A stretch of DNA of 64,000 nucleotides from JAKRSE01 sp943369295 (GCA_943369295.1 CALRMU020000001.1:310001-374000); one strand, 5' to 3'; positions 9,732 to 19,060 are shown, counted from the stretch's first letter. The notes: a model not told the origin generated them from the letters alone. Numbers and translations are program-made.

Positions 9732-9752
9732 TTTTGTCAATATAAGACAAAA
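9732..9752. promoter_or_regulatory. Inverted repeat upstream of the eight-gene operon
   Basis: TTTTGTC at 9732-9738 and GACAAAA at 9746-9752 are perfect 7-bp arms around an AT-only 7-bp spacer, about 75 bp upstream of the operon's first start codon (9657). On the minus strand the right arm contains a TTGACA -35-like hexamer. The symmetry suggests a dimeric repressor site overlapping the promoter. The surrounding 9658-9839 gap has nothing else recognisable. Confidence 0.45.
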
Positions 9753-9839
9753 AACTGAGAAATCGATTGCCCAGTGTGCCTGATCTTGTTATCAACTGCA
9801 CTGGTCGTGACGCTTGAGGCGTTAGTCCGCTTCTTTTGG

Positions 9840-10802
9840 CTAGTCAAGTGGCGCCGTCAGCATGTATTGCCAGACTGGCTTGAAGAGCAGGTCCCCACCT
9901 GGCTTCCTAGGTGTTGAAGCATCTGAGATGACAGAAACATGGGCTGCCGTGGATGTCAGGGTCGTACCCGGATAGTTGGTTGTAAAGATTCTTGACCCCT
10001 TGAATGGCGCGGCTGTGTCATCCACGCTGACGGGTTCGCCGGCCTTGTCCATTCCCATCAAGCGGCAGATTTCGAACTGTTCGTTCATGTCGCAGCCCTG
10101 CTTGTCCTGCATGTGATTGAAGTTAAAAAACCGATTGATCGGTGTTTTCGGGGTGGTGTACCAGGCGGCTGGCTTGCCGAGGTGACGATTGTAATCCTTC
10201 GGACCACCTGTCATCACTACTCTGGCAGTCTCGTATTTGGTGGCGATGATGGCAGCGTGGCCTGCCCCCTGAGAATGTCCTGCAACAACAACTTTCGACC
10301 AATCGATCTGGTCAGGAGCGGAGAGGAACTGACTCCACTTTTCCTGAGTACGAATCCTCTGAAGATGGGTGAGGAGCTTGATCGTTCGGTTTTCAATTGA
10401 GTTGGTTCTATCCACCTGCACGTAAGGCGATTTGTCTCCGCCTTCAATAATTTCCCATCGAAAGTTGGCCATCGCATCGGGGGAAGCATCGTTTCTGGCA
10501 GTGGTTGCTGGGACATCACTTTTGTAGGTGACATTCACAACATGGTAGCCAAGCTCGGCCGCTGTGTTGCAGAAGTAAAGCGCGCCCAAACCCGTCCCGC
10601 CTGTTCCGGCCATGAATAGAACGAGCTGGTTTCTCAGCTTTCCATCTGGTGCAATGTAGGCGGCGTGACTGGATTCACGCTCCACGATGGCTGGCTCAGT
10701 GGCCCTCGGGACAACAAGCATCCTTACGACTTTGGGCGGTGCAGCAGCAGGCTGCTGAGGAGATGTCAAGACGGACAGGCAGACCACCGAAGTCAGAAGC
10801 AC
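9840..10802 (-). CDS. Secreted alpha/beta-hydrolase-like protein
   Basis: 320 aa. A signal peptide of about 23 residues rich in L/V/A leads into the mature protein. A nucleophile elbow GHSQGAGHAA places Ser177 as catalytic base-holder, and an oxyanion-type AGTGGTGLG loop lies near 65-73. The organisation resembles the secreted BPSS1187-like alpha/beta hydrolases. Substrate unknown. It lies 23 bp downstream of the AraC-family gene on the same strand and might be co-transcribed with it. Confidence 0.75.
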   Translation of the reverse strand: MLLTSVVCLSVLTSPQQPAAAPPKVVRMLVVPRATEPAIVERESSHAAYIAPDGKLRNQLVLFMAGTGGTGLGALYFCNTAAELGYHVVNVTYKSDVPATTARNDASPDAMANFRWEIIEGGDKSPYVQVDRTNSIENRTIKLLTHLQRIRTQEKWSQFLSAPDQIDWSKVVVAGHSQGAGHAAIIATKYETARVVMTGGPKDYNRHLGKPAAWYTTPKTPINRFFNFNHMQDKQGCDMNEQFEICRLMGMDKAGEPVSVDDTAAPFKGSRIFTTNYPGTTLTSTAAHVSVISDASTPRKPGGDLLFKPVWQYMLTAPLD

Positions 10803-10825
10803 ACTCCATTGTACCGAGGGATGCT

Positions 10826-11797
10826 TTAAGCTGGATTCGCCGCTGCTTGACCTCGTCCGAACTGCATTGGAGCCGAGCCGACTATCTTCTTAAAAGCTCG
10901 GCTGAAGGCAGGCTCGGAACTGTAGCCCACGGCTCTGGCCACCATGGCGACATTGGCTCCTGGCCTTTGAAGAAGCTGGGAGGCGCGATGCATCCGCCAT
11001 GAAGTCAGGTACTCGCCGGGGGGAGTCCCGATCAGTTTTCGGAATCTCTCCACAAATGCTGTCCGTGAGAGCCCGGCAAGGGAAGCCATAGCCGCTAAAT
11101 CCCATGCCTGAGAGGGGTTGCCGTGGATCTCAGCCAGGACTCGGCAGATGTCAGGGTCCTTAAAGGCTTGACCGAATGATCCGTCGGCAAAGATCGAGCA
11201 TCGGGTTGCCTGAAGCAGGGCTATCTCTAAAAGCCGGTCAAGAATTCCTGCCGAGCCAGGGCGAGGATTGCCTGCTTCCGAGAAAGCCAGGCTCAAGGTA
11301 GTCATCAGGGCTTGAACGTCCGAGGCGTTGGTAGGAGAGATAACGACCAGATCAGGCAGAGCATGCCAAATCGGGTGCATTTGGTAATCCACCATCTGGG
11401 CTTTTCCAGAGATTATCTCCACCTTTATCGGCCCGTTTCCCGCAACATAGTTCAGCCCCGACGCACAGGGCATCTTTAGCGAAGCGACAAAGTCGTGCAC
11501 TGTTTCGACTGGCCAGTCAAGATCGGTCGCCGATTGGTGGTCCTGTCCGCCGGGCAGAAGGACGAAAGAGCCAGCTTCGACCCGCCGAGGCTCATGACCG
11601 GGCAGGACAACCCACAGAGCCCCTTTCTGCACAAAGTGAAACTTAAGAACTCCCCTTTCACCGGGGAAGCTGACGTGGCGGTCTTCGGCAATGATGATCC
11701 GGCTAGTCAAATGGCATTTGAGCTCAAGGCCAGTCAGCAGGCTGTCAAATGCCTGCCATTGTGTACGATCTGCAATGATTTCGGGTGAATTAGCCAT
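10826..11797 (-). CDS. AraC-family transcriptional regulator with cupin sensor
   Basis: 323 aa. The N-terminal cupin-like half includes a FHFVQKGALWVVLPG strand pair and resembles the AraC-binding cupin_6 group. The C-terminal double helix-turn-helix (about 215-315) contains SLAGLSRTAFVERFRKLIG and VARAVGYSSEPAFSRAFKK, the classical AraC signature. It is divergent from the NmrA-type oxidoreductase gene with 33 bp between starts. Regulators of this subgroup commonly control an adjacent oxidoreductase, so that gene is the likely target. Confidence 0.92.
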   Translation of the reverse strand: MANSPEIIADRTQWQAFDSLLTGLELKCHLTSRIIIAEDRHVSFPGERGVLKFHFVQKGALWVVLPGHEPRRVEAGSFVLLPGGQDHQSATDLDWPVETVHDFVASLKMPCASGLNYVAGNGPIKVEIISGKAQMVDYQMHPIWHALPDLVVISPTNASDVQALMTTLSLAFSEAGNPRPGSAGILDRLLEIALLQATRCSIFADGSFGQAFKDPDICRVLAEIHGNPSQAWDLAAMASLAGLSRTAFVERFRKLIGTPPGEYLTSWRMHRASQLLQRPGANVAMVARAVGYSSEPAFSRAFKKIVGSAPMQFGRGQAAANPA

Positions 11798-11830
11798 TCA
11801 TCGTCCTGCCTGAGAGCTGTACCATACCCT

Positions 11831-12703
11831 GTGATGAAAATCGTGGTCACCACCCCGACGGGCAATGTTGGTTCTAAAGTCGTCCTCTCTCTTCTGCGAG
11901 CAGGACATCGACCCACTCTCTTCCTTCGTGATTCTTCAAAGCTTTCTAAGGAAGTTTTGGACCAGGTCGATGTGGTTGAAGGCAGCCTGCTTGATTCTGC
12001 GGCCTTGGACCGAGCCTTTACCGGAGCTGACTCAGTCTTCTTTCTGACTCCTCCTGACTACACGTCAACAGATCCTTCCGCTTACTACCGGCAGGTCGCG
12101 GAAACTGTCTCAGCAAGTCTGAATCGAGCGCGGGTGCACAGAATCCTGCACCTCAGCGGCGCTTGGAACAGCAGCGAAAGGGGACGTGGTCTTCTCGACG
12201 GTCTCGCCATCACCGAAGAAATTCTTGATAAACTGGATGCCCACATTCATCACTTGAGGCCTGGTTTCTTTTTTGAGAACTTCGGTTTTCAGTTGGGGGC
12301 GATTCAAGCAGGCCAGTATTACAGCAGCCTCGATCCTAATCTGAAACTGCCCTTCGTCGCCACAAAAGACATCGCAGAAACTGCCGCTCTGTGGCTGGTG
12401 AATGCAAACTGGGTTGGCAAGACGGCACAGGAACTCAGCGGTCCCCAGATTCTCACTTCGCTTGAGGCCTTAGAAGAGGTGAGCAAGGGCATGGGCCACA
12501 AGGTTGAATATGTTCACGTGCCGACCGAGGCAGTTGTCGAGGGCTTTATGCAGACCGGCGCAAGCTGGGAATCGGCAGAGGCTTACAGCCAGATGCTGAA
12601 CGCCATTAACAGAGAAGGCAGCTTCAAGCAGCCAAAGGTGAGCGAGACAGGTTCTACTACACTTGCTTCCTGGGTGTTTGAAAATCTGAGATCTGGGGCC
12701 TAA
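11831..12703 (+). CDS. NmrA-like NAD(P)-binding oxidoreductase
   Basis: 290 aa. The start carries the NmrA-type dinucleotide motif TTPTGNVGSKVV at 7-18. A Rossmann fold follows and the HHLRPGFFFEN motif near 135-145 is typical of the NmrA/ergot-biosynthesis-like family. There is no classical YxxxK catalytic pair, so it may be a redox sensor or an atypical reductase. Divergently transcribed from the AraC-family gene, which probably regulates it. Confidence 0.88.
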   Translation: MMKIVVTTPTGNVGSKVVLSLLRAGHRPTLFLRDSSKLSKEVLDQVDVVEGSLLDSAALDRAFTGADSVFFLTPPDYTSTDPSAYYRQVAETVSASLNRARVHRILHLSGAWNSSERGRGLLDGLAITEEILDKLDAHIHHLRPGFFFENFGFQLGAIQAGQYYSSLDPNLKLPFVATKDIAETAALWLVNANWVGKTAQELSGPQILTSLEALEEVSKGMGHKVEYVHVPTEAVVEGFMQTGASWESAEAYSQMLNAINREGSFKQPKVSETGSTTLASWVFENLRSGA

Positions 12704-12754
12704 AAAACGGCTTTCTGGATGCCAAATCCAAGCCTTTAACTTAGGCGATGCCAA

Positions 12755-12798
12755 GGGCCCTGTAAAGAACGTAGATAAACTAGGCTCTTACAGGGCCC
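12755..12798 (+). promoter_or_regulatory. GC-rich hairpin just upstream of a start codon
   Basis: GGGCCCTGTAA at 12755-12765 pairs perfectly with TTACAGGGCCC at 12788-12798, leaving a 22-nt loop. The stem ends 10 nt before the ATG at 12809, where a Shine-Dalgarno is expected but absent. It could terminate the NmrA gene transcript or act in the leader of the next gene. No T tract follows, so simple intrinsic termination is uncertain. Confidence 0.55.
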
Positions 12799-12808
12799 GA
12801 CACACAAA

Positions 12809-13360
12809 ATGCTGACAACAAGCAATCCCCGGCTATGGTTCACCCTCTCTGGACTGCTGGTTGCCTTTATCATCCTGGGTGGCAGCTGTCTTGGCATCGC
12901 TTCTATGGTTGGAGACGAGGAGAGCAATTATCTTCGCGCCGCCAACACTGCCTCACGCTGGAGGCTGACCAACCTGCCCGAGATGGCCTTTTTGTGGCGT
13001 CGAGAGGAGCCCTCTGCTGAACAGTGGGCGGCTCTTCCCCCAGCTTTGGCGAAAAGAAAGGCTGCTTGGCGCACAGCATTGGATGATGTTTTGGGGCGCC
13101 GCGCACCACAAAGGCTCGCAGAAGTTGAGTCTGCCTTGAAGGCAGCCGATACGGCTTTGAATCAGCTTTTTATCAATGCCGAGAAGGCCATTGAATCCAA
13201 GGAAAAAGATGCCTCCCGCTTGGCTTTGAGCCTGATCCGTCGAAGGCTGAGGGCGATGGAAAGGGAAGTCGAAGGGATTCTTCAGAGAATCTATCAGCCC
13301 GATACCCTGCGGGAGAAAACAGACGGGCTGGATCCCGCTCGGCCGCCTGGAATCTCGTGA
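12809..13360 (+). CDS. Small membrane-anchored helical protein of unknown function
   Basis: 183 aa. One hydrophobic segment at about residues 9-33 is followed by a charged, mostly helical extracytoplasmic region (roughly 40-165) with many A/L/R/E heptad-like positions. A GGSC sequence lies within the hydrophobic segment, but the context is not a clear lipobox. I recognise no family. The start is preceded closely by a strong hairpin and lacks a Shine-Dalgarno. No operon partner is evident, as the next gene is 90 bp away. Confidence 0.65.
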   Translation: MLTTSNPRLWFTLSGLLVAFIILGGSCLGIASMVGDEESNYLRAANTASRWRLTNLPEMAFLWRREEPSAEQWAALPPALAKRKAAWRTALDDVLGRRAPQRLAEVESALKAADTALNQLFINAEKAIESKEKDASRLALSLIRRRLRAMEREVEGILQRIYQPDTLREKTDGLDPARPPGIS

Positions 13361-13450
13361 CAGAAGCCTGAGTTTTGTTCAGTCCTCCGCTGGCGCTATT
13401 TAATTTTTCTATCTTCCAGCGAAGGTGCATAGGTTAATATCTAGACCTTT

Positions 13451-14275
13451 ATGGTCATCGCCAGTCTCCTCCTCGCCACGGTTCAGGTCATGGGCGGGCA
13501 GGATCGGCCAGTTTATGTGTCCGGCTTTGTTACTGTGCAAGGCGTAAAACTGCACTATCTGGATTGGGGTGGCAAGGGTGAGCCTCTGCTGCTTTTAAGT
13601 GGGACGGGTGACACTGCCCACGCTTTTACGGACTTTGCTCCTAGATTCACAGACCGATTCAGAGTCATTGCCCTCACACGGCGAGGCTATGGAAAATCAG
13701 GCAAGCCCTCTTCAGGCTATGACATTTCGACCTTGGCTAAAGATGCCTTAGGCTTTTTAGACAAAGAGGGCATAAAGCAGACCAATATCATCTGCCACTC
13801 GGCTGGCGGCGATGAGACAACTTATCTTGCCGTCGAACATCCAAATCGAGTCAGAAAGCTTGTTTACATGGAAGCCGCTTACAACCGATCATCAATTGCG
13901 GCGATGGAAAAGCTAGACCCGATGGGGGCAGCCGAACCATCATCAAAAGAACAGGCACTGCATTGGAAGGGAATGGATGCCTTTCGACCCAACTTTAAAG
14001 CCATCAAGGCACCAGTCCTGAGTTTCTATTCGATTTTTGAAGAGCACCCAGCCGTAAGCAGGCGGACATCATTTGAACTGAGAGAGAAGGCTGACAAGTT
14101 CTTTTGGGAAACAATTCTGCCCTATCAGCTGAAGAACATTGCGCAGTTCAAAAAGGACCTCCCTTCTGCAAAGGTGGTTGAGCTTCACGGGACTGACCAT
14201 TACTTCTTCGAAGACCCTAAACTAGAAGACAAGGTTGTCGCCACGATCCGCGACTTTCTAGCTGGCGCTCATTAG
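13451..14275 (+). CDS. Secreted alpha/beta hydrolase
   Basis: 274 aa with a short signal peptide (about 1-16). The alpha/beta hydrolase core is complete. The HGxxG-like oxyanion region is SGTGD near 50-54, the nucleophile elbow is CHSAGG with Ser117, and a terminal His250 sits in HGTDHYFFEDP. The elbow has Cys where Gly is usual before His-Ser. A TAATAT -10-like element lies about 15 nt before the ATG and no Shine-Dalgarno is visible, so the message may be leaderless. Substrate unknown; esterase or epoxide-hydrolase-like roles are possible. Confidence 0.85.
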   Translation: MVIASLLLATVQVMGGQDRPVYVSGFVTVQGVKLHYLDWGGKGEPLLLLSGTGDTAHAFTDFAPRFTDRFRVIALTRRGYGKSGKPSSGYDISTLAKDALGFLDKEGIKQTNIICHSAGGDETTYLAVEHPNRVRKLVYMEAAYNRSSIAAMEKLDPMGAAEPSSKEQALHWKGMDAFRPNFKAIKAPVLSFYSIFEEHPAVSRRTSFELREKADKFFWETILPYQLKNIAQFKKDLPSAKVVELHGTDHYFFEDPKLEDKVVATIRDFLAGAH

Positions 14276-14295
14276 GTGGTTTGGGCTGAAGAAGG

Positions 14296-15267
14296 TCAAA
14301 ACATAACCATGGGCTTCAAAATCCGCCCTTCTTTCATCTCAATGTAGTGCTCAGGAAGCTGATCCAGAGAGATGAAGACGCTGACGACCTGCTCGGCTGT
14401 GAATAGACCCCCCGCCAGAAGCTCTTTAGCTTCCCTGGTCTCGCGTGGTCCGCAGGAATAGCTGCAGGTGAGGGTGAGATCTTGAAAGTAGAGTCCGTGA
14501 AGGTCGAGCGAAGTGATTTCACCTGGCCCCATGGGGGCAAAAAGGCAGATTTTGGGGGCAGGTTCGGCTAACTGCAGGGCCAACCTGAGAGCAGCATCAG
14601 AACCTGGGCAGACGATGACGACCTCAGTCTTGACCGCCTCTTCGGGAGAGACTGCCTTATGCCCCTGACCAGCCGCCCATTCTCGGCGTGAAGCCGAAAG
14701 ATCGATGCCCTGCGCCCCCGGCAGAAGGTGCATGAACATCAAACCCATGACACCCAGCCCGATGACAGAAACAGTCTCGTCGCCCCTCAGATGCAGCCTG
14801 TTGACCGCCTTGACCACGCAGGCCAGGGGTTCTATGAGGGCCGCTTCTTGTGGCCGAAGATCGTTGACATCGAGGCAGTCGTTGAGGTTGGCGGCTGGCA
14901 CTCCGAAGTAATCGGCCATCCCGCCCGGCACCAGTTTGGTCGAACGCCACAGGGGATCATGAACCTCGGCCCCTCGTTTACTAAGAGCTGAATCAGGATC
15001 AGGAGCATGGTGGTGGGGGAAGACCTTCATTCCCACTGGAAAGCGCTCATCTTGTGATTCTATGACCTCGGCGCAGACCTCGTGGCCGAGCACATGGGGA
15101 ATCTTTTTATCCATGTACCAAGCCATCAGCTCTCCGCTGCAGAGGCCGCAGGCCAAAGTCTTGACCAGCAGCCCACCGGGAGGGCAGCTTGGCATGGCTT
15201 CCTCGACGATTTCCACCTTTCCTTGGCCCATGTAGCGGGCGACTCGGTTCACTTCAGGCAGGCTCAT
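14296..15267 (-). CDS. Zinc-type alcohol dehydrogenase-like protein without structural zinc site
   Basis: 323 aa. Catalytic-zinc ligands are recognisable: Cys in CGLCSGE (near 36-42) and the LGHE pair near 59-62. The four-cysteine structural zinc lobe is missing; in its place is a His/Asp-rich segment (FPHHHAPDPDS). The Rossmann glycine motif VIGLGVMGLM is present near 162-171. It follows the second dehydrogenase gene with a 4-bp overlap. The pair may act on related polyols or form a heteromer. Substrate cannot be assigned. Confidence 0.85.
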   Translation of the reverse strand: MSLPEVNRVARYMGQGKVEIVEEAMPSCPPGGLLVKTLACGLCSGELMAWYMDKKIPHVLGHEVCAEVIESQDERFPVGMKVFPHHHAPDPDSALSKRGAEVHDPLWRSTKLVPGGMADYFGVPAANLNDCLDVNDLRPQEAALIEPLACVVKAVNRLHLRGDETVSVIGLGVMGLMFMHLLPGAQGIDLSASRREWAAGQGHKAVSPEEAVKTEVVIVCPGSDAALRLALQLAEPAPKICLFAPMGPGEITSLDLHGLYFQDLTLTCSYSCGPRETREAKELLAGGLFTAEQVVSVFISLDQLPEHYIEMKEGRILKPMVMF

Positions 15268-16268
15268 AAGGGCTGAAAAACGTACTTCAAACCGCGGCCA
15301 TGCTCAAGATCTTCAAAAACCTTGCCAGCTTCTGATAGGCTGCGGACCCCGCTGAGAAGAGGAGAGAGATCAAAGCTGTCGGCCAAGAGCCACTGTCTGG
15401 CTTGACGCACTGCTTCGGTTCCAAAGTGGAAGGGACTGAGGATCTTGATCTGATCGTAGTGGACCTTGCGGGTATCGAAACTGGCCGAAGTTCCGCCCGG
15501 ACAGCCGCCAAAGAGAACCAAAGTTCCACCCCGTTCTACGTAATCCAAGCTCTTTTCCCAGACCTCAACCCGGCCGGTGCACTCGATCACAAGGTCGTAC
15601 TGACCCTTAACATCGGTCAGCTTTTCTGGTTTGGCGCCCAGCCTTTCGCCGATTCCTAGACGGCTTGGGTTTCGGCCAGCCAGGGTCACATCGTTGACTC
15701 CCAACTGCTTAAGCGATGCGGCAAACATCAGCCCGATGGCTCCTGGACCAATGATCAGCACCTTGTCCTCCTGCCGCGGCAGGCACTCATGCAGGCCCTG
15801 AGCGACGCAGGCCAGGGGTTCCAGCAGACTCGCGATAGGGAAGGAGAGGTGGGTTGGTTTATGAAACACGTTGAGGGCGGCAATGCGTGCTGGAATCAGC
15901 AGATATTCGGCGTAGCTGCCCAAAACCTTGGTTGCCATGATGGATTCGCAGAGGTTTTCCTGTCCTCTTCGGCACCAGCGGCAGTTTTGGCAGGGAGCGC
16001 TGTGCACCCCCATGACCGCTTGGCCCGGAACAAAGGGAGCATCAATGCCCGATTCGACAACGACACCGCTGTACTCGTGGCCCAAGACTCCTGGCATAGG
16101 AATTTGGGGATGTCCGCGAAGGTAAGCCTTTAGATCGGTTCCGCAGGTCGTAGCAGCCTCGACCTTAACTAGCACTTCGCCTTCTTTTGGCTGGGGGATA
16201 GGCAGGTCTTCAAGGGTGAGTGATCCGGGTTCATGCAGGACCAAGCCTTTCATTCTTTCACCCTTCAT
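15264..16268 (-). CDS. Zinc-dependent medium-chain alcohol dehydrogenase
   Basis: 334 aa from the ATG at 16268. An upstream GGGGGAG is well spaced for this start; a second ATG at 16253 is also plausible, while an upstream reading-frame extension to 16331 looks untranslated. Catalytic zinc ligands lie in TTCGTDLK and LGHEYSG. The structural zinc loop has its four cysteines (CQNCRWCRRGQENLC). The nucleotide motif is IIGPGAIGLMF. It belongs to the threonine/sorbitol dehydrogenase group. First gene of a two-gene operon with the 323-aa dehydrogenase. Confidence 0.88.
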   Translation of the reverse strand: MKGERMKGLVLHEPGSLTLEDLPIPQPKEGEVLVKVEAATTCGTDLKAYLRGHPQIPMPGVLGHEYSGVVVESGIDAPFVPGQAVMGVHSAPCQNCRWCRRGQENLCESIMATKVLGSYAEYLLIPARIAALNVFHKPTHLSFPIASLLEPLACVAQGLHECLPRQEDKVLIIGPGAIGLMFAASLKQLGVNDVTLAGRNPSRLGIGERLGAKPEKLTDVKGQYDLVIECTGRVEVWEKSLDYVERGGTLVLFGGCPGGTSASFDTRKVHYDQIKILSPFHFGTEAVRQARQWLLADSFDLSPLLSGVRSLSEAGKVFEDLEHGRGLKYVFQPL

Positions 16269-16369
16269 CTCCTGCTCCCCCTCATAGAAATACCGTCTTT
16301 GTGCTCTGGGCTGCCTCAAGTAACTAAACAATTACTTTGGTAGAATCAGCCTCGGTCTCGTGACCAGCC

Positions 16370-16810
16370 ATGCCGACAGTCAATTCGACCATCTTCATTC
16401 AGGCACCTTTAGAGAAAGTCTACGCGATTTCTAAAGACAACAGCCGCTTTCCTGAATTCATGAAGGACGTCCAGTCCCTTATTGTGGTGGAGGCGGATGG
16501 GCCCCGGGTTGTCAGCGACTATGTCGGAATCGTCTCTGCCTTCGGCCTCAAGGTCAAATGGCAGCAGGAAGACGTGTGGGACGACGCTCAGCATCTCTGC
16601 ACTTTCAGACAGCTCTCGGGCGATTACGACAAGCTTGAAGGGACCTGGAAGTTCACCGAAGAGAACGGCGGCACCAGATTCGATTCGTTTCTAGATTACG
16701 AGTACAAGGTGCCAGGTTTGGGCGCCCTTGTCGGCCAGGTCATCCACGGTTTGGTGGTGAAGAACATTGAAGGCGTTCTTCAGGCCATTAAAGAACGGTC
16801 AGAAGCCTGA
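16370..16810 (+). CDS. SRPBCC (START/polyketide cyclase-like) protein
   Basis: 146 aa, the standard length of a coenzyme Q-binding/START-like SRPBCC domain. The start has the family pattern TIFIQAPLEKVYAISKDNSR, followed by FPEFMKDVQSL. A C-terminal helix (VIHGLVVKNIEGVLQAIKER) closes the hydrophobic cavity. It probably binds a lipid or other hydrophobic ligand. A TAGAAT -10-like element lies about 23 bp upstream, in the short divergent region shared with the dehydrogenase operon. Confidence 0.87.
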   Translation: MPTVNSTIFIQAPLEKVYAISKDNSRFPEFMKDVQSLIVVEADGPRVVSDYVGIVSAFGLKVKWQQEDVWDDAQHLCTFRQLSGDYDKLEGTWKFTEENGGTRFDSFLDYEYKVPGLGALVGQVIHGLVVKNIEGVLQAIKERSEA

Positions 16811-16937
16811 CGGGGGAAGTCTGAAGAAAGAAGGAAGAGTGAAGACTGATACATAGTTAATCTTCCCAGCGTTTGGAGGATACTGCTCAGTTTAGGTAAG
16901 GAATTTTAGAGGAGAAGTGTGATTTTAGACGTATCTT

Positions 16938-19060
16938 TAAATGCGCTAGGCCCCCGGAAACACGTATAACAATACCCATTTTCAGATGAAAAAGCTCAGC
17001 AATCAAATCGACACCATTAAGGTTTTCACGGAAACATTTCCTTTAATGCCTCCGGATGAGACGACTTTTTCAGAAATCATGACTCAGCTTGACGCAAAGG
17101 CGGCTGAGATACATGGGAGTGTGTCTCAGGGCGGATTGAGCAAAAGCCATGGCGACTGGTTCGAGTGGATACTCGCGATTCTTGCATGGAATTTACACGT
17201 TAGTGATTTTCCGAAGTGCTTTGCCTTTACAATACCGAACATCTCTCAGTTCGATGGATACAAGCTATATGAAGATCCAATTTATAGCATGATTAAACAC
17301 CTGAGAAATGAGTTAGAAATCCATTCAGGAGTAAGTTTGGTGACGTCGAACCCAGATTTCGTGTTCATGTTGCCGTCTGAGAAGGTTGAGACCGCCCTTT
17401 CGAATCCAATCATCAATATAGATAAGCAAGTGATCTTGAACTTGGACTCAATGTACAAAGAGTTCATTCATAAGGCCAAATATGGCGATATCCGATGTTA
17501 CGCCAGTGTTAAGGTTAGTTTGAGGCCGGATAGGCGCCTGCAAATACCCCACGAAGGTTCTCTCACGAAAGCACTTCATGTTCATCTGCAGACCAGACTT
17601 TGGCAAACAGTTCCAAGTCCTCTCAAGTACTTTGCCATCGCAGGTTCTGTCACAAAAGCTGACATCCAAGCTTTAAAAACAGTAGCCACGCATTCGATTA
17701 CGAGTATTGCAACGATGCCGCACTCGGCAGTTGATGAAGTGTTCGCGGCAAAAACTGTGGGTGACGCTCGTGATGTCCTATCCCAAATTCTCGCCGTTGC
17801 CAGCGCTTAGCACTTTCCACAGGGCAAGTCCGAGAGCTTCCGCAAGCCTGATAGGTACCGCATTGCCGATCATTTTTCCAATTCCAACGAGCGTTGGACG
17901 ACTTTGACATCTGAATTGCCAGGACTCTGGGAACGATTGAAGCACTGCCATCTCCAGCGTGCTCAGACCTCTGTTCAGTGCTGGATGAATGTATCTGCCC
18001 TTTGCGGGGTTATAAGCAGATGTCCGAATCGTGACAGACGGTCTATCATATCTGAGTCTTCCGAATGTATCTGCCCCTTGGTGCTTGCCTGATTTCCAGC
18101 AGTCAGGTAGAAGGTCATCCGGAACAACTTTGAAGTTTTGGCCAGGGCCAACCAATTCCATGCGTTTCCGTACCACTTCCGAAACGCCCATTGAAAGGTT
18201 GTCGGGCCGATCTAATCGCCATTTTGCAAGTTCTTCAAAAGCATCCAGCACCGTTCTGTGCTTCTTGAAAGGCAAGTCAAGATATGGGTGTTCGGATAGC
18301 AGTTTTCGATGCTCGGCCTGAGTAGCGAAGTACATTGGTGCTGGCAATGATGGCTTTTGGCTAGATCTATGACCGATTAGGATGAATCTGCGCCTATTTT
18401 GCGGGTCTCCATAGTCTGAAGCAGTTACTACGGCCGTCTGTAAGTTATATCCAAGTTGCTCCAAGGTTCCCAGCAACCGAGACCGAAATTGATCATGCTT
18501 TTGATGCAGAATGCCCTCAACGTTCTCAAACAAGATCGCTTTTGGTAGGACTTCTTCACATAGCCTGAGGTAGTGTAAGGATAAATCGCCGTTCTTGGGA
18601 TCTTCAGATCCTCGTTTAAGACCCAAATTGGAAAATGATTGGCAGGGTGGGCCACCAGCCATGAGGTCAAGCTCCCCTTTTTCAAGCTGAAGTTGCTCTA
18701 GAACATCTTCACCTCGCAAAAATCGGATATCTCCTGGACAGGTAAGATTATCCCCATCAAGCAGTCGCCATTCGGGACGATTAAAACCTAGAGTTCTCCG
18801 GCAATCAGGATCTACTTCTACGCAACCGATAGTTTCAAACCCTGCACCTTCAAGACCGATATCTAGGCCGCCTGTACCTGAAAACAAGCTCAGAACTTTT
18901 TGCCCTTTAGCTTTGACCGTTACATCAGACACGTCTACATAGAGTCGCTGGCAATGAGTATCGAACAATTCCAACTGTGAATCTCCCACTTTCCACACTT
19001 GAGAGGAAAAAGCTGTGGTATCAACAGTATTAAGTTCGACGTCAAAACTAAATGCGCTAG
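16938..19060. repeat. 12-bp direct repeats bracketing the R-M module
   Basis: TAAATGCGCTAG occurs at 16938-16949, upstream of the endonuclease gene, and again at 19049-19060, inside the first codons of the methyltransferase gene. Both copies are on the plus strand, 2.1 kb apart. They could be a remnant of insertion or paired binding sites controlling the two genes. No other structure is seen in the 16811-16985 and 19065-19283 gaps. Confidence 0.45.
16986..17810 (+). CDS. Type II restriction endonuclease, Cfr10I/Bse634I family
   Basis: 274 aa, close to Cfr10I in length. Recalled Cfr10I segments match closely: GDWFEW at 56-61, TSNPDF at 120-125, SVK at 174-176, RPDRRLQIPHEGSL at 180-193 and KTVATHSIT at 231-239. 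The Cfr10I catalytic residues E71, D134, K190 and E204 correspond to E60, D124, K176 and E190, with the 14-residue K-to-E spacing preserved. The expected target is R^CCGGY with 5'-CCGG overhangs (inference from family). It runs convergent with the methyltransferase gene, overlapping its 3' end by 33 bp. The DNA is AT-richer than its neighbours and no clear Shine-Dalgarno precedes the ATG. Confidence 0.93.
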   Translation: MKKLSNQIDTIKVFTETFPLMPPDETTFSEIMTQLDAKAAEIHGSVSQGGLSKSHGDWFEWILAILAWNLHVSDFPKCFAFTIPNISQFDGYKLYEDPIYSMIKHLRNELEIHSGVSLVTSNPDFVFMLPSEKVETALSNPIINIDKQVILNLDSMYKEFIHKAKYGDIRCYASVKVSLRPDRRLQIPHEGSLTKALHVHLQTRLWQTVPSPLKYFAIAGSVTKADIQALKTVATHSITSIATMPHSAVDEVFAAKTVGDARDVLSQILAVASA

